From assembly GCF_002706795.1 (NCBI RefSeq), contig NZ_CP017705.1, positions 3,408,501-3,472,500 on the forward strand: 64,000 nt of DNA, in the 5' to 3' direction. This DNA comes from Brevibacillus laterosporus DSM 25. Lineage in GTDB: Bacteria > Bacillota > Bacilli > Brevibacillales > Brevibacillaceae. The position numbers and the translations under genes were made by a program. Numbering within the stretch: position 1 is the first letter of the stretch; every line of letters starts with the position of its first letter. Of the stretch, positions 25,966 to 34,986 are shown piece after piece. The notes under the pieces are model-generated. The model was not told where the DNA came from and made no database searches. It was given only the letters and a program-made list of their open reading frames with translations.

Positions 25966-26901
25966 ATGACAAAATATTGGATGAAATATACGCTTTCCCT
26001 ACCAGGAGAATTAGAGGAGATATTTTCCTATACCATTATGGAAACCGACTACACATTAGGGTGGATTGAACCCCAAGTAGAGGTCATTACGACTGACAAT
26101 GGCTACGATTATGCGGAATTAACTGAGAAACCGATGACCGCCTATCTGTTTGAACCACTAGCGACTACCGAGCAGGAACAGACAGCTAGACTACAAAGAT
26201 ATCTTGATCAATGGGAAGGCAGAATTAGAATTGCAGCTACTGAACAAGTTGAGGAGGAGAACGAATCGTGGAAAGATGAGTTTACCTCCATACAAATAGG
26301 TGATTGGCTAATAGCGCCTTCCTGGGAAGACGCGAAGGTGGTAGAGCAAGCGGCGCATGTGCTCTACATTGATCCCGGTGCTGCTTTTGGAACGGGGTAT
26401 CATGGAACAACTCAGGATATTTTGCGGTTTTTACAGGAGAGTCAATTAGCAGGCAAAACTATTTTGGATGTGGGAGCGGGGTCAGGGATTCTTTCTATCT
26501 TCAGCCTACTAAATGGAGCCGCATACCCTGTCTATGCAGCAGATATCAATCCAGAAACCGATTATCAACTAAAGCAAAATCTAGCCCTCAATCAATTATC
26601 TGATCAATCTGTGAAGGTATTGATAGGTGATGCATCAGTCGACGATAACCTATTATCCTTAGAAAAGCATTTTGATTTTATCTTCATTAATATTGGCGGA
26701 GAAGAAGTGATTCAGATGTTACCGCTAGTAAGACGTACCTTTAAGCCTACAGGCCGCTTGATCCTGTCAGGAATAGTAGAGTGGATTTTACCAAAAGTAG
26801 TAGAAGCTTATGAACAAGCAGGTTTTTATGTAATGGAACAAAAACAAAGTGAAGAATGGGTGACACTCTTATTGGAATTGTGCGACAATAAAGGAAAATA
26901 G
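25966..26901 (+). CDS. PrmA-like protein methyltransferase (ribosomal L11 methyltransferase family)
   Basis: The 311-residue protein has a PrmA-type N-terminal half and a methyltransferase domain with DPGAAFGTGYHGTTQDI and motif I ILDVGAGSGILSIFSLL, followed by VYAADINPE. In true PrmA the matching motif is usually FGTGxHPTT with a later NILA; here they read FGTGYHGTT and INIGGE. So it belongs to the family but may be a divergent paralogue with another substrate. ATG 25966 is chosen behind AAAGGAAC; ATG 25933 lies ahead of it. The next gene starts 23 bases after its stop. Confidence 0.75.
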   Translation: MTKYWMKYTLSLPGELEEIFSYTIMETDYTLGWIEPQVEVITTDNGYDYAELTEKPMTAYLFEPLATTEQEQTARLQRYLDQWEGRIRIAATEQVEEENESWKDEFTSIQIGDWLIAPSWEDAKVVEQAAHVLYIDPGAAFGTGYHGTTQDILRFLQESQLAGKTILDVGAGSGILSIFSLLNGAAYPVYAADINPETDYQLKQNLALNQLSDQSVKVLIGDASVDDNLLSLEKHFDFIFINIGGEEVIQMLPLVRRTFKPTGRLILSGIVEWILPKVVEAYEQAGFYVMEQKQSEEWVTLLLELCDNKGK

Positions 26902-26924
26902 TTGCATCCCCAAGGAGGAGTAGC

Positions 26925-28100
26925 ATGGCAGAGCCTATCGTAATTGTCGCAGCAAAACGGACGCCAATCGGAACATTTGGCGGCATGTTTCAAGATGTGT
27001 CAGCACGTAAATTAGCTGAACTAACGATTCGTGACATCATGGATACAACAGGGATTGACCCAGGAGAGATTGATGAAGTTATTCTAGGGAATTGTATTCA
27101 ACGTACGGATGAGCCGAATATTGCAAGAACAGCTCTTCTGGATGCTGGTCTGCCTCAGCAAGTGACAGGATTGACTGTTCAGCGACAATGTTCTTCCGGT
27201 ATGCAGGCAATTGTCTCAGGTCTGCAACAGATAGCTTTAGGCGATAGCGAGGTTGTGATCGCGGGTGGTGTAGAGTGCATGAGCCGTGCTCCTTATGTTT
27301 TAAAGCAAGCTCGTTTTGGCAAAAGGTTGATGCATGGTGAAATGACAGACGCTTTGTGGGACCTACTTACAGATCCGCATCACGATATTTTAATGGGTGA
27401 AACAGCAGAGCGTCTGGTGGATCGCTATGGGATTAGTCGGGAAGAGCAGGATGAGATCGCTTATTTAAGTCATCAGAAAGCGGCACATGCCACTAAAGAG
27501 GGACGTTTTGAGGACGAAATCATACCGATTGTTTTGAGTAAAAAAAATAAAACGATCACACTAGCCATAGATGAGCATATTCGTCCAGACATTACGCTCG
27601 ATGCTTTAGCCAAATTAAAGCCAACCTTTCGTGATGAGGGAACGGTTACACCGGGGAATGCTTCAGGCTTAAATGATGGTGCTTCTGCCGTGCTACTAAT
27701 GAAAGAAAGTAAAGCAAAACATCTTGGCCTTACGGTACTAGGTCGAATTGTCTCTTATGCATGGGCAGGTGTTGAGCCTGACTTAATGGGATATGGACCA
27801 GTCCCAGCAACGCATAAAGCTTTGAAGAAAGCAGGGCTTCGTTTACAAGACATACAACTGATTGAGGTTAATGAAGCTTTTGCTGCCCAGTATCTGGCGG
27901 TAGAAAAGCTATTGGAGTTGGATCGAACCATCACGAACGTAAATGGTAGTGGGATATCACTTGGCCATCCAGTAGGCTCAACTGGCTGTCGTCTAATCGT
28001 TACCCTCTTGCATGAAATGAAGAGACGCCAGTTACAGAGAGGGCTAGCCACTTTATGCGTAGGCGGAGGACTGGGTATGAGCATGATTGTAGAGCGATAA
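26925..28100 (+). CDS. Acetyl-CoA acetyltransferase (thiolase)
   Basis: The 391-residue enzyme condenses or cleaves acetyl-CoA and acyl-CoA units. The acyl-accepting cysteine is C89 in QRQCSSGMQ. The thiolase signatures follow: NGSGISLGHPVGSTG with the catalytic histidine, and CVGGGLGMS with the second cysteine near the end. Length and order are those of biosynthetic/degradative thiolase II (ThlA, PhbA, MmgA). It has an AAGGAGGAG ribosome site and lies just after the PrmA-like gene. The fatty-acid regulon begins less than 2 kb downstream, so a role in beta-oxidation or in C4 metabolism is equally possible. Confidence 0.9.
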   Translation: MAEPIVIVAAKRTPIGTFGGMFQDVSARKLAELTIRDIMDTTGIDPGEIDEVILGNCIQRTDEPNIARTALLDAGLPQQVTGLTVQRQCSSGMQAIVSGLQQIALGDSEVVIAGGVECMSRAPYVLKQARFGKRLMHGEMTDALWDLLTDPHHDILMGETAERLVDRYGISREEQDEIAYLSHQKAAHATKEGRFEDEIIPIVLSKKNKTITLAIDEHIRPDITLDALAKLKPTFRDEGTVTPGNASGLNDGASAVLLMKESKAKHLGLTVLGRIVSYAWAGVEPDLMGYGPVPATHKALKKAGLRLQDIQLIEVNEAFAAQYLAVEKLLELDRTITNVNGSGISLGHPVGSTGCRLIVTLLHEMKRRQLQRGLATLCVGGGLGMSMIVER

Positions 28101-28195
28101 AATGGCGTGAATAAACGATAGAGGATGATCCTAAGAGCTATACTAGGCTTGGTAGCTATTGCATAAATCGGACATTTTTTGACCATAGTATAAAG

Positions 28196-28220
28196 GACCC
28201 TGTATAGGGTTTCTTTTTTT
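28196..28220 (+). terminator. Weak terminator after the thiolase gene
   Basis: A short hairpin ACCC TGTATA GGGT is followed by TTCTTTTTTT. The stem has only four strong pairs plus possible G-U pairs, but the T-tract and the position between two genes support it. Confidence 0.5.
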
Positions 28221-28253
28221 GTAGACACTGCGATGAGGTAAGGGGAAGATCAG

Positions 28254-29291
28254 ATGCGAGCCAAGCAGAAAGAAACCGTAAAAAAAGTGATCATCATTGT
28301 CCTTTGCGTCTTATTTATAGCGTTGATCGCCTATCTAGGTACTGCTTTTCAACAATACAAGCAGATGACGCAAGATTGGTATGAGCCGCTTCCTCAGGTG
28401 AGCGGCTCTTCATTTCCAGACGATACCTCAATCATGCAGGCACCAGGGCTTCCCTCGGATCAGTCCTCCACCCTTACAGCAGAAGAGCTCTATCACAAAG
28501 AACAAACCCTTCAGCCCTTTAGTATGATGCTAATTGGTACAGATAGCAGGAAAGGGGAGCGTGCACGTTCGGATACCCTTTTGATAGCTACAATCAATCC
28601 ATTAACTCAACAAGCTCAATTGATCTCGATTCCTCGTGATACTTATATTAAAATTCCCGGCAAAGGCTTTGACAAAGTAAATCACGCAACTGCCTTTGGT
28701 GGACCTGTTCTGTTAAAAAAGACATTGGAAGACTACTTGTCAATCAAGATTGATCGCTATGCCACGATTGACTTTGATGGCTTCCGAAAACTAATTGACG
28801 AATTGGGCGGTGTAGAAGTAACCGTCAAGAAACGTATGAAGTATACCGACCCTAGTGATGGAACAAATATTGATCTATATCCGGGCAAACAAGTGCTGGA
28901 TGGCAAGCAAGCACTAGATTATGCACGCTATCGGAAAAGTGATTTTGGCCACGAAGACAGCGACTACGAACGAATTGCCCGTCAGCAAGAAATTATTCGG
29001 GCCTTAGCGAATAAAGGAAGCTCCATGGATGCTTTTTTAAAGGCATTTAAATTGATGGATATTTTAGGGAAACATATCAAGACAGACCTCACACAAAATG
29101 AAATTTCCTCGTTGCTTGTTACCTACTATGATCCTAAACAAAATCACATCACAACAGAAACAATTAAAGGACGTGATGAACGTATTTGGAATCATTCAAC
29201 ACTCGGATGGTACTATCTGGTTTCATCAGGTGAGCGAGAGCGAATCCAAGAAAAAATAAGAAAAGTATTGAAAACGAACGCAACAGAATAA
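28254..29291 (+). CDS. LCP-family (LytR-CpsA-Psr) cell-wall polymer ligase
   Basis: The 345-residue protein has a basic start, a single membrane segment (VIIIVLCVLFIALIAYLGTAF, about residues 13-33) and an extracellular LCP domain. The signatures are FSMMLIGTDSRKGERARSD, the arginine-rich QAQLISIPRDTYIKIPGKG, KVNHATAFGG and QALDYARYRKSDFGHEDSD. These bind polyprenyl-pyrophosphate-linked glycans and transfer them to peptidoglycan. Its partner polymer may be the pyruvylated wall polymer modified by CsaB, encoded 3 kb upstream, though this is inference. Confidence 0.9.
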   Translation: MRAKQKETVKKVIIIVLCVLFIALIAYLGTAFQQYKQMTQDWYEPLPQVSGSSFPDDTSIMQAPGLPSDQSSTLTAEELYHKEQTLQPFSMMLIGTDSRKGERARSDTLLIATINPLTQQAQLISIPRDTYIKIPGKGFDKVNHATAFGGPVLLKKTLEDYLSIKIDRYATIDFDGFRKLIDELGGVEVTVKKRMKYTDPSDGTNIDLYPGKQVLDGKQALDYARYRKSDFGHEDSDYERIARQQEIIRALANKGSSMDAFLKAFKLMDILGKHIKTDLTQNEISSLLVTYYDPKQNHITTETIKGRDERIWNHSTLGWYYLVSSGERERIQEKIRKVLKTNATE

Positions 29292-29530
29292 ACAGAGTTG
29301 TGCTCCTCATTTTTTAGAAAGAAGAAACATGTTAAAACCAAATAGTAGGAGAAGGAAAGGCATAACCATCAGTTGGAGCAGTTCGTTTTGTTTCGTTTTG
29401 CCTTTCCTCGCTGGAAAGATTAGTAAAAAAACTGGAAAAGTCTATCTGTTTAGAATAAAATAGACAATTAAGGAGAGATTGTGAATGTGAAGATGGGAAA
29501 GATGAGGTATCAAAGGTTGGAGGGAAAGCG

Positions 29531-31240
29531 ATGTTAATTGCCAAGCCTTGGTTATCTTGTTACCCAGCAGAAGTCCCCGCTACAGTGGAATACCCCCGTG
29601 TTCCATTGACTTACTTTTTAGAAAAATCAGCACAAGATTATCCACAAAATTATGCTCTTTCTTTTATGGGAAAGCGCATGACCTATCAAGAACTACTCAC
29701 CCAATCCTATCGTTTTGCTCATGTATTACGAGCGCGAGGCGTACAAAAGGGAGACCGCATTGCCATTATGCTGCCAAATATTCCGCAAACCATAATCGCT
29801 TTTTATGGAGCGATATTTGCTGGAGCGGTGGTTGTTATGACCAATCCTTTGTATACAGAACGTGAATTAACACACCAGTTAAACGATTCTGGTGCAGTGG
29901 TCATTGTAACCCTCGATCTCTTATACAACCGAGTACTGAATGTGAAGTCAAATACCAAATTACTTCATGTATTTCTAACCAGCATACGAGATTTTTTACC
30001 CCCCATGAAGAAAGCGCTTTACCCAATAGCTCAGAAATTTGATAAAAAAGCGGTGCCAGTACCAGCCATTCTCTATCAGGATGGGGTAGTGAATTTTGTG
30101 CGCGCTTTAAAGCAGGCACAACCTGATCCCATTCATATTGAAGCAAACTGGGAGGAAGAATTGGCCATCTTGCAATATACAGGTGGAACGACTGGTCTTG
30201 CCAAGGGAGTGATGCTTACCCATCGCAATCTGGTGGCAAACGCTGTTCAATGCAAGGCTGTTCTTTATAAGATGAGGCAAGGACAAGAGAAAATTCTAGG
30301 GGTCTTACCCTTATTCCATGTTTATGGACTGACTACCGTGATAAATTGCGGAGTTCAGATGGCTGCAGAAATAGTGCTGGTTCCACGTTTCGACGTTAAG
30401 CAAATCTTGCAATTAATACAGAAGGAGCGCCCGACTATCTTTCCAGGAGCTCCTACTATGTATATCGGTCTCATTAATCATCCAGACATTAAAAATTATG
30501 ATTTATCCTCTATTGAGGCCTGTGTTAGTGGTTCTGCTCCGTTGCCTTTAGAAGTACAAGAGCGATTTGAAGAAATTACGGGTGGCAAATTAGTCGAAGG
30601 ATATGGTCTAACCGAAACCTCTCCTGTTACCCATTCAAATAATCTGTGGGAAAGACGTGTCAATAGTAGCATTGGACTTCCGTGGCCAGATACAGAAGCT
30701 TGTATTATTGACCCAGCCACAGATGAAGCAATGCCTCCTAATCAGATTGGTGAATTGGCTGTTCGTGGCCCTCAGATTATGAAGGGGTATTGGAACCGTC
30801 CCGAAGACACGGCGATGGTTCTCAAGGATGGATGGTTACTGACCGGAGATATTGCGTATATGGATGAAGAGGGTTTTTTCTATATCGTTGATCGTAAAAA
30901 AGATATGATTATTGCTGGTGGATTTAATATCTATCCTCGTGAGGTGGAAGAGGTTTTGTTTGAACATTCTGCCATTCAAGAGGCTGCGGTAGTCGGTATA
31001 CCAGATCCATATCGAGGAGAGACGGTTAAAGCCTTTATTGTAGTGAAGGATTCCTATCAGGTGACGGAGGACGAGTTAAATGCATTCTGTCGTCAGCGGT
31101 TAGCTAGCTATAAGGTGCCGCGTTCCTACGAATTTAGGGAAGAATTACCTAAAACCATGGTCGGCAAGGTACTTCGTCGTCATTTGCAAGAAGAAGAGAA
31201 GAAACGTATGGAATTAGAAAGCACTAGTAAATTAGGATAA
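29531..31240 (+). CDS. fadD: Long-chain fatty-acid--CoA ligase
   Basis: The 569-residue enzyme activates fatty acids with ATP and CoA. AMP-binding motif YTGGTTGLAKGVMLTHRN is near residue 216; EGYGLTETSPVTH and GWLLTGDIAYMDEEGFFYIV follow, with the C-terminal lysine in LPKTMVGKVLRR. Length and the MLIAKPWLSCYP start match LcfA/FadD of Bacilli. It has a GGAGGGAAAG ribosome site. A terminator closes it, and fadR follows in the same direction, as in Bacillus subtilis (lcfA-fadR-fadB-etfB-etfA). No FadR palindrome was found in front of it. Confidence 0.92.
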   Translation: MLIAKPWLSCYPAEVPATVEYPRVPLTYFLEKSAQDYPQNYALSFMGKRMTYQELLTQSYRFAHVLRARGVQKGDRIAIMLPNIPQTIIAFYGAIFAGAVVVMTNPLYTERELTHQLNDSGAVVIVTLDLLYNRVLNVKSNTKLLHVFLTSIRDFLPPMKKALYPIAQKFDKKAVPVPAILYQDGVVNFVRALKQAQPDPIHIEANWEEELAILQYTGGTTGLAKGVMLTHRNLVANAVQCKAVLYKMRQGQEKILGVLPLFHVYGLTTVINCGVQMAAEIVLVPRFDVKQILQLIQKERPTIFPGAPTMYIGLINHPDIKNYDLSSIEACVSGSAPLPLEVQERFEEITGGKLVEGYGLTETSPVTHSNNLWERRVNSSIGLPWPDTEACIIDPATDEAMPPNQIGELAVRGPQIMKGYWNRPEDTAMVLKDGWLLTGDIAYMDEEGFFYIVDRKKDMIIAGGFNIYPREVEEVLFEHSAIQEAAVVGIPDPYRGETVKAFIVVKDSYQVTEDELNAFCRQRLASYKVPRSYEFREELPKTMVGKVLRRHLQEEEKKRMELESTSKLG

Positions 31241-31350
31241 ATCTCTAAAATGTGTCTAAAATGCGACGAAATTCGACGTAAGAAATGATTCTAGCACTTT
31301 TCTGGCTAGGAAGAATTGCCTATCTATTCAATCAGAGTTACAATTGTAGC

Positions 31351-31386
31351 AACGGTTTACCCTGAGATGGGGTAAGCCGTTTTTTA
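31351..31386 (+). terminator. Terminator after fadD
   Basis: The perfect 12-base arms AACGGTTTACCC and GGGTAAGCCGTT (the G/T and A/C steps pair as G-U or mismatch once) close a short loop and run into TTTTTATTTG. Confidence 0.8.
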
Positions 31387-31432
31387 TTTGTCTAATGCTT
31401 GACAGAGGTGCCTAGGTATTATAAAATTTTCT

Positions 31433-31450
31433 TGAATGAATATTCATTCA
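31433..31450 (+). promoter_or_regulatory. FadR operator upstream of fadR
   Basis: TGAATGAATATTCATTCA is a perfect 18-base palindrome. It fits the Bacillus FadR box (TGAATGA-4-TCATTCA). It lies 50 bases before fadR, so FadR probably represses its own operon until long-chain acyl-CoA releases it. Confidence 0.85.
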
Positions 31451-31500
31451 TTTATTACGAATTAAACAAGGACATCTAAGAAAGTAAAATGGAGGGCAAC

Positions 31501-32088
31501 ATGGCCAAAAAAACGGGGGAAAAGTATCAAGCCATTATAAATGCAGCCGTCACGGTGATTGCCAAGCACGGTTATCATAACGCGCAGGTATCGCGAATCG
31601 CTAAAGAAGCTAAGGTAGCGGACGGGACCATTTATCTCTATTTTAAAAACAAGGATGATGTCCTTATCTCGCTGTTTAACGAGAAGATGGGACAATTTGT
31701 AGAGAATTGCCGTGAGTTGACTTCTCAGGCAAACGATGTTTCTGAGAAGGTACGTATTCTCATTCGGAGTCATCTCAGCCAATTGGCGCAGGATCATAAC
31801 TTAGCGATTGTGACACAAATTGAGTTGCGTCAGATTAATCCTGAGGTAAGTCAGGGTATTGGAGAAGTATTGAAATCATACTTTAACCTGATTGATGCAG
31901 TCGTTCAGGAAGGGATGGACAGCGGTATCTTCCGTTCAGATATTGATGTACGGATGGCACGCACTATGATTTTTGGTACGTTGGATCAGACGGTAACTTC
32001 TTGGATTATGAAAGAATGTAAGTACGATCTCGTCTCTCTTGTGGATCCCATTCACAATCTCTTCCTAAAGGGATTCTGCAAAAACTAG
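31501..32088 (+). CDS. fadR: TetR-family regulator of fatty-acid degradation
   Basis: The 195-residue repressor has a TetR helix-turn-helix (AIINAAVTVIAKHGYHNAQV, then IAKEAKVADGTIYLYFKNKD) and a helical ligand domain. In Bacillus FadR (YsiA) binds palindromes and is released by long-chain acyl-CoA. ATG 31501 is chosen because GGAGGG (31490-31495) precedes it; ATG 31489 lies ahead of that site. The operator at 31433 and the downstream fadB-etfBA genes support the name. Confidence 0.9.
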   Translation: MAKKTGEKYQAIINAAVTVIAKHGYHNAQVSRIAKEAKVADGTIYLYFKNKDDVLISLFNEKMGQFVENCRELTSQANDVSEKVRILIRSHLSQLAQDHNLAIVTQIELRQINPEVSQGIGEVLKSYFNLIDAVVQEGMDSGIFRSDIDVRMARTMIFGTLDQTVTSWIMKECKYDLVSLVDPIHNLFLKGFCKN

Positions 32089-32229
32089 ACCCCATTTAAG
32101 CCTAGGAAATCTCAATACAACGTTTTTGAAATAATCTTGGTTATTTCACCTCAACAAAACTTGTAAAAAGACTTTTGTATAGAGATTTCCTCTGATACAA
32201 TGTTGCCTAGGTTCTATTTTGTACAAAAC

Positions 32230-32247
32230 TGATCGGGCGCTCATTCA
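32230..32247 (+). promoter_or_regulatory. Possible second FadR half-operator upstream of fadB
   Basis: TGATCGGGCGCTCATTCA keeps a full TCATTCA half-site and a partial TGA-half at FadR spacing. It lies 33 bases before fadB. The left half matches only 4 of 7 positions, so it is a weak site or chance. Confidence 0.35.
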
Positions 32248-32279
32248 TTCGCTCGTTCGGTGTAAAAGGGGGACAAAGC

Positions 32280-33056
32280 ATGTCGTATCCAAATCTTACG
32301 CTTGTAACAGAAGGAACTATCGCTATATTGACGATTAACCATCCGCCAGCCAATGCGTTAAATCAGGTTACACTCACCAGTTTGGCTCAGGTTTTAGACG
32401 ATTTGGAGCAAAATGATCAGGTCAGTGCCATTGTTATTACTGGCGAAGGCCGCTTTTTTATCGCAGGTGCTGACATTAAAGAATTTACTGAATTGGCTGA
32501 ACAGAGTCCACAGCAGGTGGCGGAGCGAGGACAACAATTGTTTCTGCGAATGGAGACTTTTTCTAAACCTATCATTGCTGCAATAAATGGAGCTTGCCTC
32601 GGCGGCGGGTTGGAGCTTGCTATGGCGTGCCACATCCGTTATGTAGCAAAGGAAGCGAAGTTAGGGCTACCTGAGCTTAATCTGGGTCTAATCCCCGGAT
32701 ACGGTGGTACTCAACGTTTGCCGCGTCTGATTGGACGAGGAAAAGCTACCCAACTAATACTGACTTCCGATATGATCGATGGTGAAGAAGCTCATGCTAT
32801 CGGTCTGGCAGAAGCTGTTTATCCAGTGGAACAGTTGTTGGAAGAAAGTAAAAAGCTAGCTCGTAAAATTTCAGAAAAGGGTGCGATTTCTGTCAAATAC
32901 GCACTGGATGCAATTCACAGTGGCGTAGAACTGGGTTTATCTGCTGGAACGAAGCGTGAAGCTGAATTATTTGGTCAGGTATTCACTACTGAAGATATGA
33001 AAGAAGGCGTGACTGCTTTTCTTGAAAAGCGCAAACCGCAATTTTCCAATCGATAG
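32280..33056 (+). CDS. fadB: Enoyl-CoA hydratase
   Basis: The 258-residue crotonase hydrates trans-2-enoyl-CoA in beta-oxidation. The oxyanion-hole signatures are GEGRFFIAGADIKEF and AINGACLGGGLELAMACHIR; the catalytic glutamates fall in LGLPELNLGLIPGYGGTQRL. Length and the 191-base gap after fadR, with etfB 12 bases downstream, match the Bacillus fadB (ysiB) context. Its ribosome site is AAAGGGGG. Confidence 0.92.
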   Translation: MSYPNLTLVTEGTIAILTINHPPANALNQVTLTSLAQVLDDLEQNDQVSAIVITGEGRFFIAGADIKEFTELAEQSPQQVAERGQQLFLRMETFSKPIIAAINGACLGGGLELAMACHIRYVAKEAKLGLPELNLGLIPGYGGTQRLPRLIGRGKATQLILTSDMIDGEEAHAIGLAEAVYPVEQLLEESKKLARKISEKGAISVKYALDAIHSGVELGLSAGTKREAELFGQVFTTEDMKEGVTAFLEKRKPQFSNR

Positions 33057-33068
33057 GAGGGTTCAACC

Positions 33069-33836
33069 ATGAAAATCTTAGTTGCGATGAAGCAGACCTT
33101 TGACACGGAAGAAAAGATCATTATTCAGGACGGTATCATTAGTGATGATGGTGTGGAGACGATTATTAATCCTTATGACGAATATGCCATTGAAGAGGCA
33201 ATCAAGCTACGCGATGACCTTGGTGGCGAGGTTATTGTAATGACCCTAGGCAAAGATGGAGCCGAAAAAGAATTGCGTACTGCTCTAGCTATGGGAGCTG
33301 ATCGAGCAGTTTTAGTAGATGATGAATCGTTATTTGGTGATGAATATACGACAGCAAAGGTACTAGCCGCAGTTGCCAAAAAAGAAGGATTCGATCTCAT
33401 CTTAGGTGGACAAATGGCTGTGGATTCGGGTGCAGGTCAAGGTGGTCCTCGTTTAGCTGAAGAGCTATCTATCAACCATGTTTCAACAGCGGTTAAAATT
33501 GACATTGATGGTACTACTGTCCGCGTGGAACGCGATGTGGAAGGAGATATGGAGGTAGTAGAAACCTCCCTACCTGTCCTTATTACGGCGCAGCAAGGCC
33601 TTAACGAGCCGCGTTATCCATCACTACCAGGTATCATGAAGGCGAAAAAGAAACCGTTCGATCGTCTGTCCGCAGATGATTTGGGGCTTACAGCAGAAGA
33701 TGTAGCAAGTAAGACCGAGATCGTATATCAATATGTACCAGAAAAGAAAGAAGCAGGTCGTATCTTGTCAGGTGATGTTCCGAGCCAAGTGGCTGAATTA
33801 GTGCAACTACTGCGTAACGAAGCAAAAGTGATCTAA
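33069..33836 (+). CDS. etfB: Electron transfer flavoprotein, beta subunit
   Basis: The 255-residue subunit begins KILVAMKQTFDTEEKI and has the beta-ETF AMP/FAD-supporting motifs, for example INPYDEYAIEEAIKL, LGGQMAVDSGAGQ and the C-terminal PRYPSLPGIMKAKKKPF. With EtfA it takes electrons from acyl-CoA dehydrogenases to the menaquinone pool. It starts 12 bases after fadB behind AGGAGG and is followed by etfA 14 bases later, in one operon under FadR. Confidence 0.95.
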   Translation: MKILVAMKQTFDTEEKIIIQDGIISDDGVETIINPYDEYAIEEAIKLRDDLGGEVIVMTLGKDGAEKELRTALAMGADRAVLVDDESLFGDEYTTAKVLAAVAKKEGFDLILGGQMAVDSGAGQGGPRLAEELSINHVSTAVKIDIDGTTVRVERDVEGDMEVVETSLPVLITAQQGLNEPRYPSLPGIMKAKKKPFDRLSADDLGLTAEDVASKTEIVYQYVPEKKEAGRILSGDVPSQVAELVQLLRNEAKVI

Positions 33837-33850
33837 GGGAGGACTTCCAA

Positions 33851-34813
33851 ATGAAAAAAGTACTCGTACTAACTGAAGCACGTGATCATCAATTGCGTAA
33901 CGTTTCCTTGGAGGCATTGGCTGCCGCCCAGATCATAGCAGAGGGTGGCGAAGTAGTAGCTGCTGCATTCGGTAGCGATGCAGATACATATGCCAATGCA
34001 CTGGGTGAATACGGAGCGACTAGCCTTTATGCAGTAAAAAATGAAACATTAGACCAATATGCTCCCGATGCATATGCACAGGCTTTTGTGAAGGTAATTC
34101 AAGAGGTGAATCCAGACGCTATCGTGGCAGGACATACAGCGATTGGACGTGATATCGCACCACGGGTTGCTGCTCGATTAGGATTAGGTCTGATCTCAGA
34201 TGTTACTAGTGTTGAAGCGGGTCCTGTCTTTACTCGACCTATTTATGCAGGGAAAGCATTTCAAAAGCGTATATTTTCCAGTGATAAAGTTTTCGTAACG
34301 ATCCGTCCGAATAATATTGCTTTGGGAGAAACAAAGCCAGGTCAATCTGCTACAGTGGTCACGGTAGACGTAGAACTAAAAGATTTACGTAGCATTATTA
34401 AAGAAGTCGTTCGCAAAACGTCTGGCAAAGTAGATTTATCCGAAGCGAAAGTAATTATCGCAGGTGGCCGTGGCGTTAAGAGTAAAGACGGCTTCCAGCC
34501 GCTGGAAGAACTAGCTGAGGTTCTAGGAGCAGCAGTTGGTGCTTCACGTGGAGCTTGCGACGCAGATTATTGCGACTATGCACTGCAAATCGGCCAAACA
34601 GGTAAAGTGGTAACTCCTGATTTATATATCGCATGCGGAATTTCCGGGGCTATTCAACACTTGGCAGGAATGTCAAACTCCAAAGTGATTGTGGCTATCA
34701 ACAAAGATCCTGAAGCCCCTATTTTCCAAGTAGCTGACTATGGCATCGTGGGTGACTTGTTTGAAGTGGTGCCATTGCTAACGGAAGAATTCAAAAAGGT
34801 AGTAGTAGGCTAA
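33851..34813 (+). CDS. etfA: Electron transfer flavoprotein, alpha subunit
   Basis: The 320-residue subunit binds FAD. It has the N-terminal alpha-ETF domain (VVAGHTAIGRDIAPRVAARL) and the C-terminal FAD domain with VIIAGGRGVKSKDGF, GASRGACDADYC, IQIGQTGKVV-like TGKVVTPDLYIACGISGAIQ and VAINKDPEAPIFQVADYG. Length and motifs are standard. A strong terminator follows, closing the fadR-fadB-etfB-etfA unit. Confidence 0.95.
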   Translation: MKKVLVLTEARDHQLRNVSLEALAAAQIIAEGGEVVAAAFGSDADTYANALGEYGATSLYAVKNETLDQYAPDAYAQAFVKVIQEVNPDAIVAGHTAIGRDIAPRVAARLGLGLISDVTSVEAGPVFTRPIYAGKAFQKRIFSSDKVFVTIRPNNIALGETKPGQSATVVTVDVELKDLRSIIKEVVRKTSGKVDLSEAKVIIAGGRGVKSKDGFQPLEELAEVLGAAVGASRGACDADYCDYALQIGQTGKVVTPDLYIACGISGAIQHLAGMSNSKVIVAINKDPEAPIFQVADYGIVGDLFEVVPLLTEEFKKVVVG

Positions 34814-34836
34814 AGTTTAATAAGGGCGGGTGTATA

Positions 34837-34869
34837 GACTACGGTTGCTTAGTTAGAACCGTAGTTTTT
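34837..34869 (+). terminator. Terminator after etfA
   Basis: The arms ACTACGGTT and AACCGTAGT (34855-34863) pair perfectly and are followed by TTTTTTG. Confidence 0.85.
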
Positions 34870-34986
34870 TGCTTTTGACGGGAATTTGGTTTAGATTAAA
34901 ACGAAGTCAAAAAATTAATGAAGAAACAAATAAGAATGGTATGCTGCGAATGAACTATAAAACAAGTGAGTCAGGAGAGGGAGAGA

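Noticed and set aside
29332-29544. Reverse-strand frame before fadD
   Set aside because: Low-complexity serine/phenylalanine product, no ribosome site, overlaps the fadD start.
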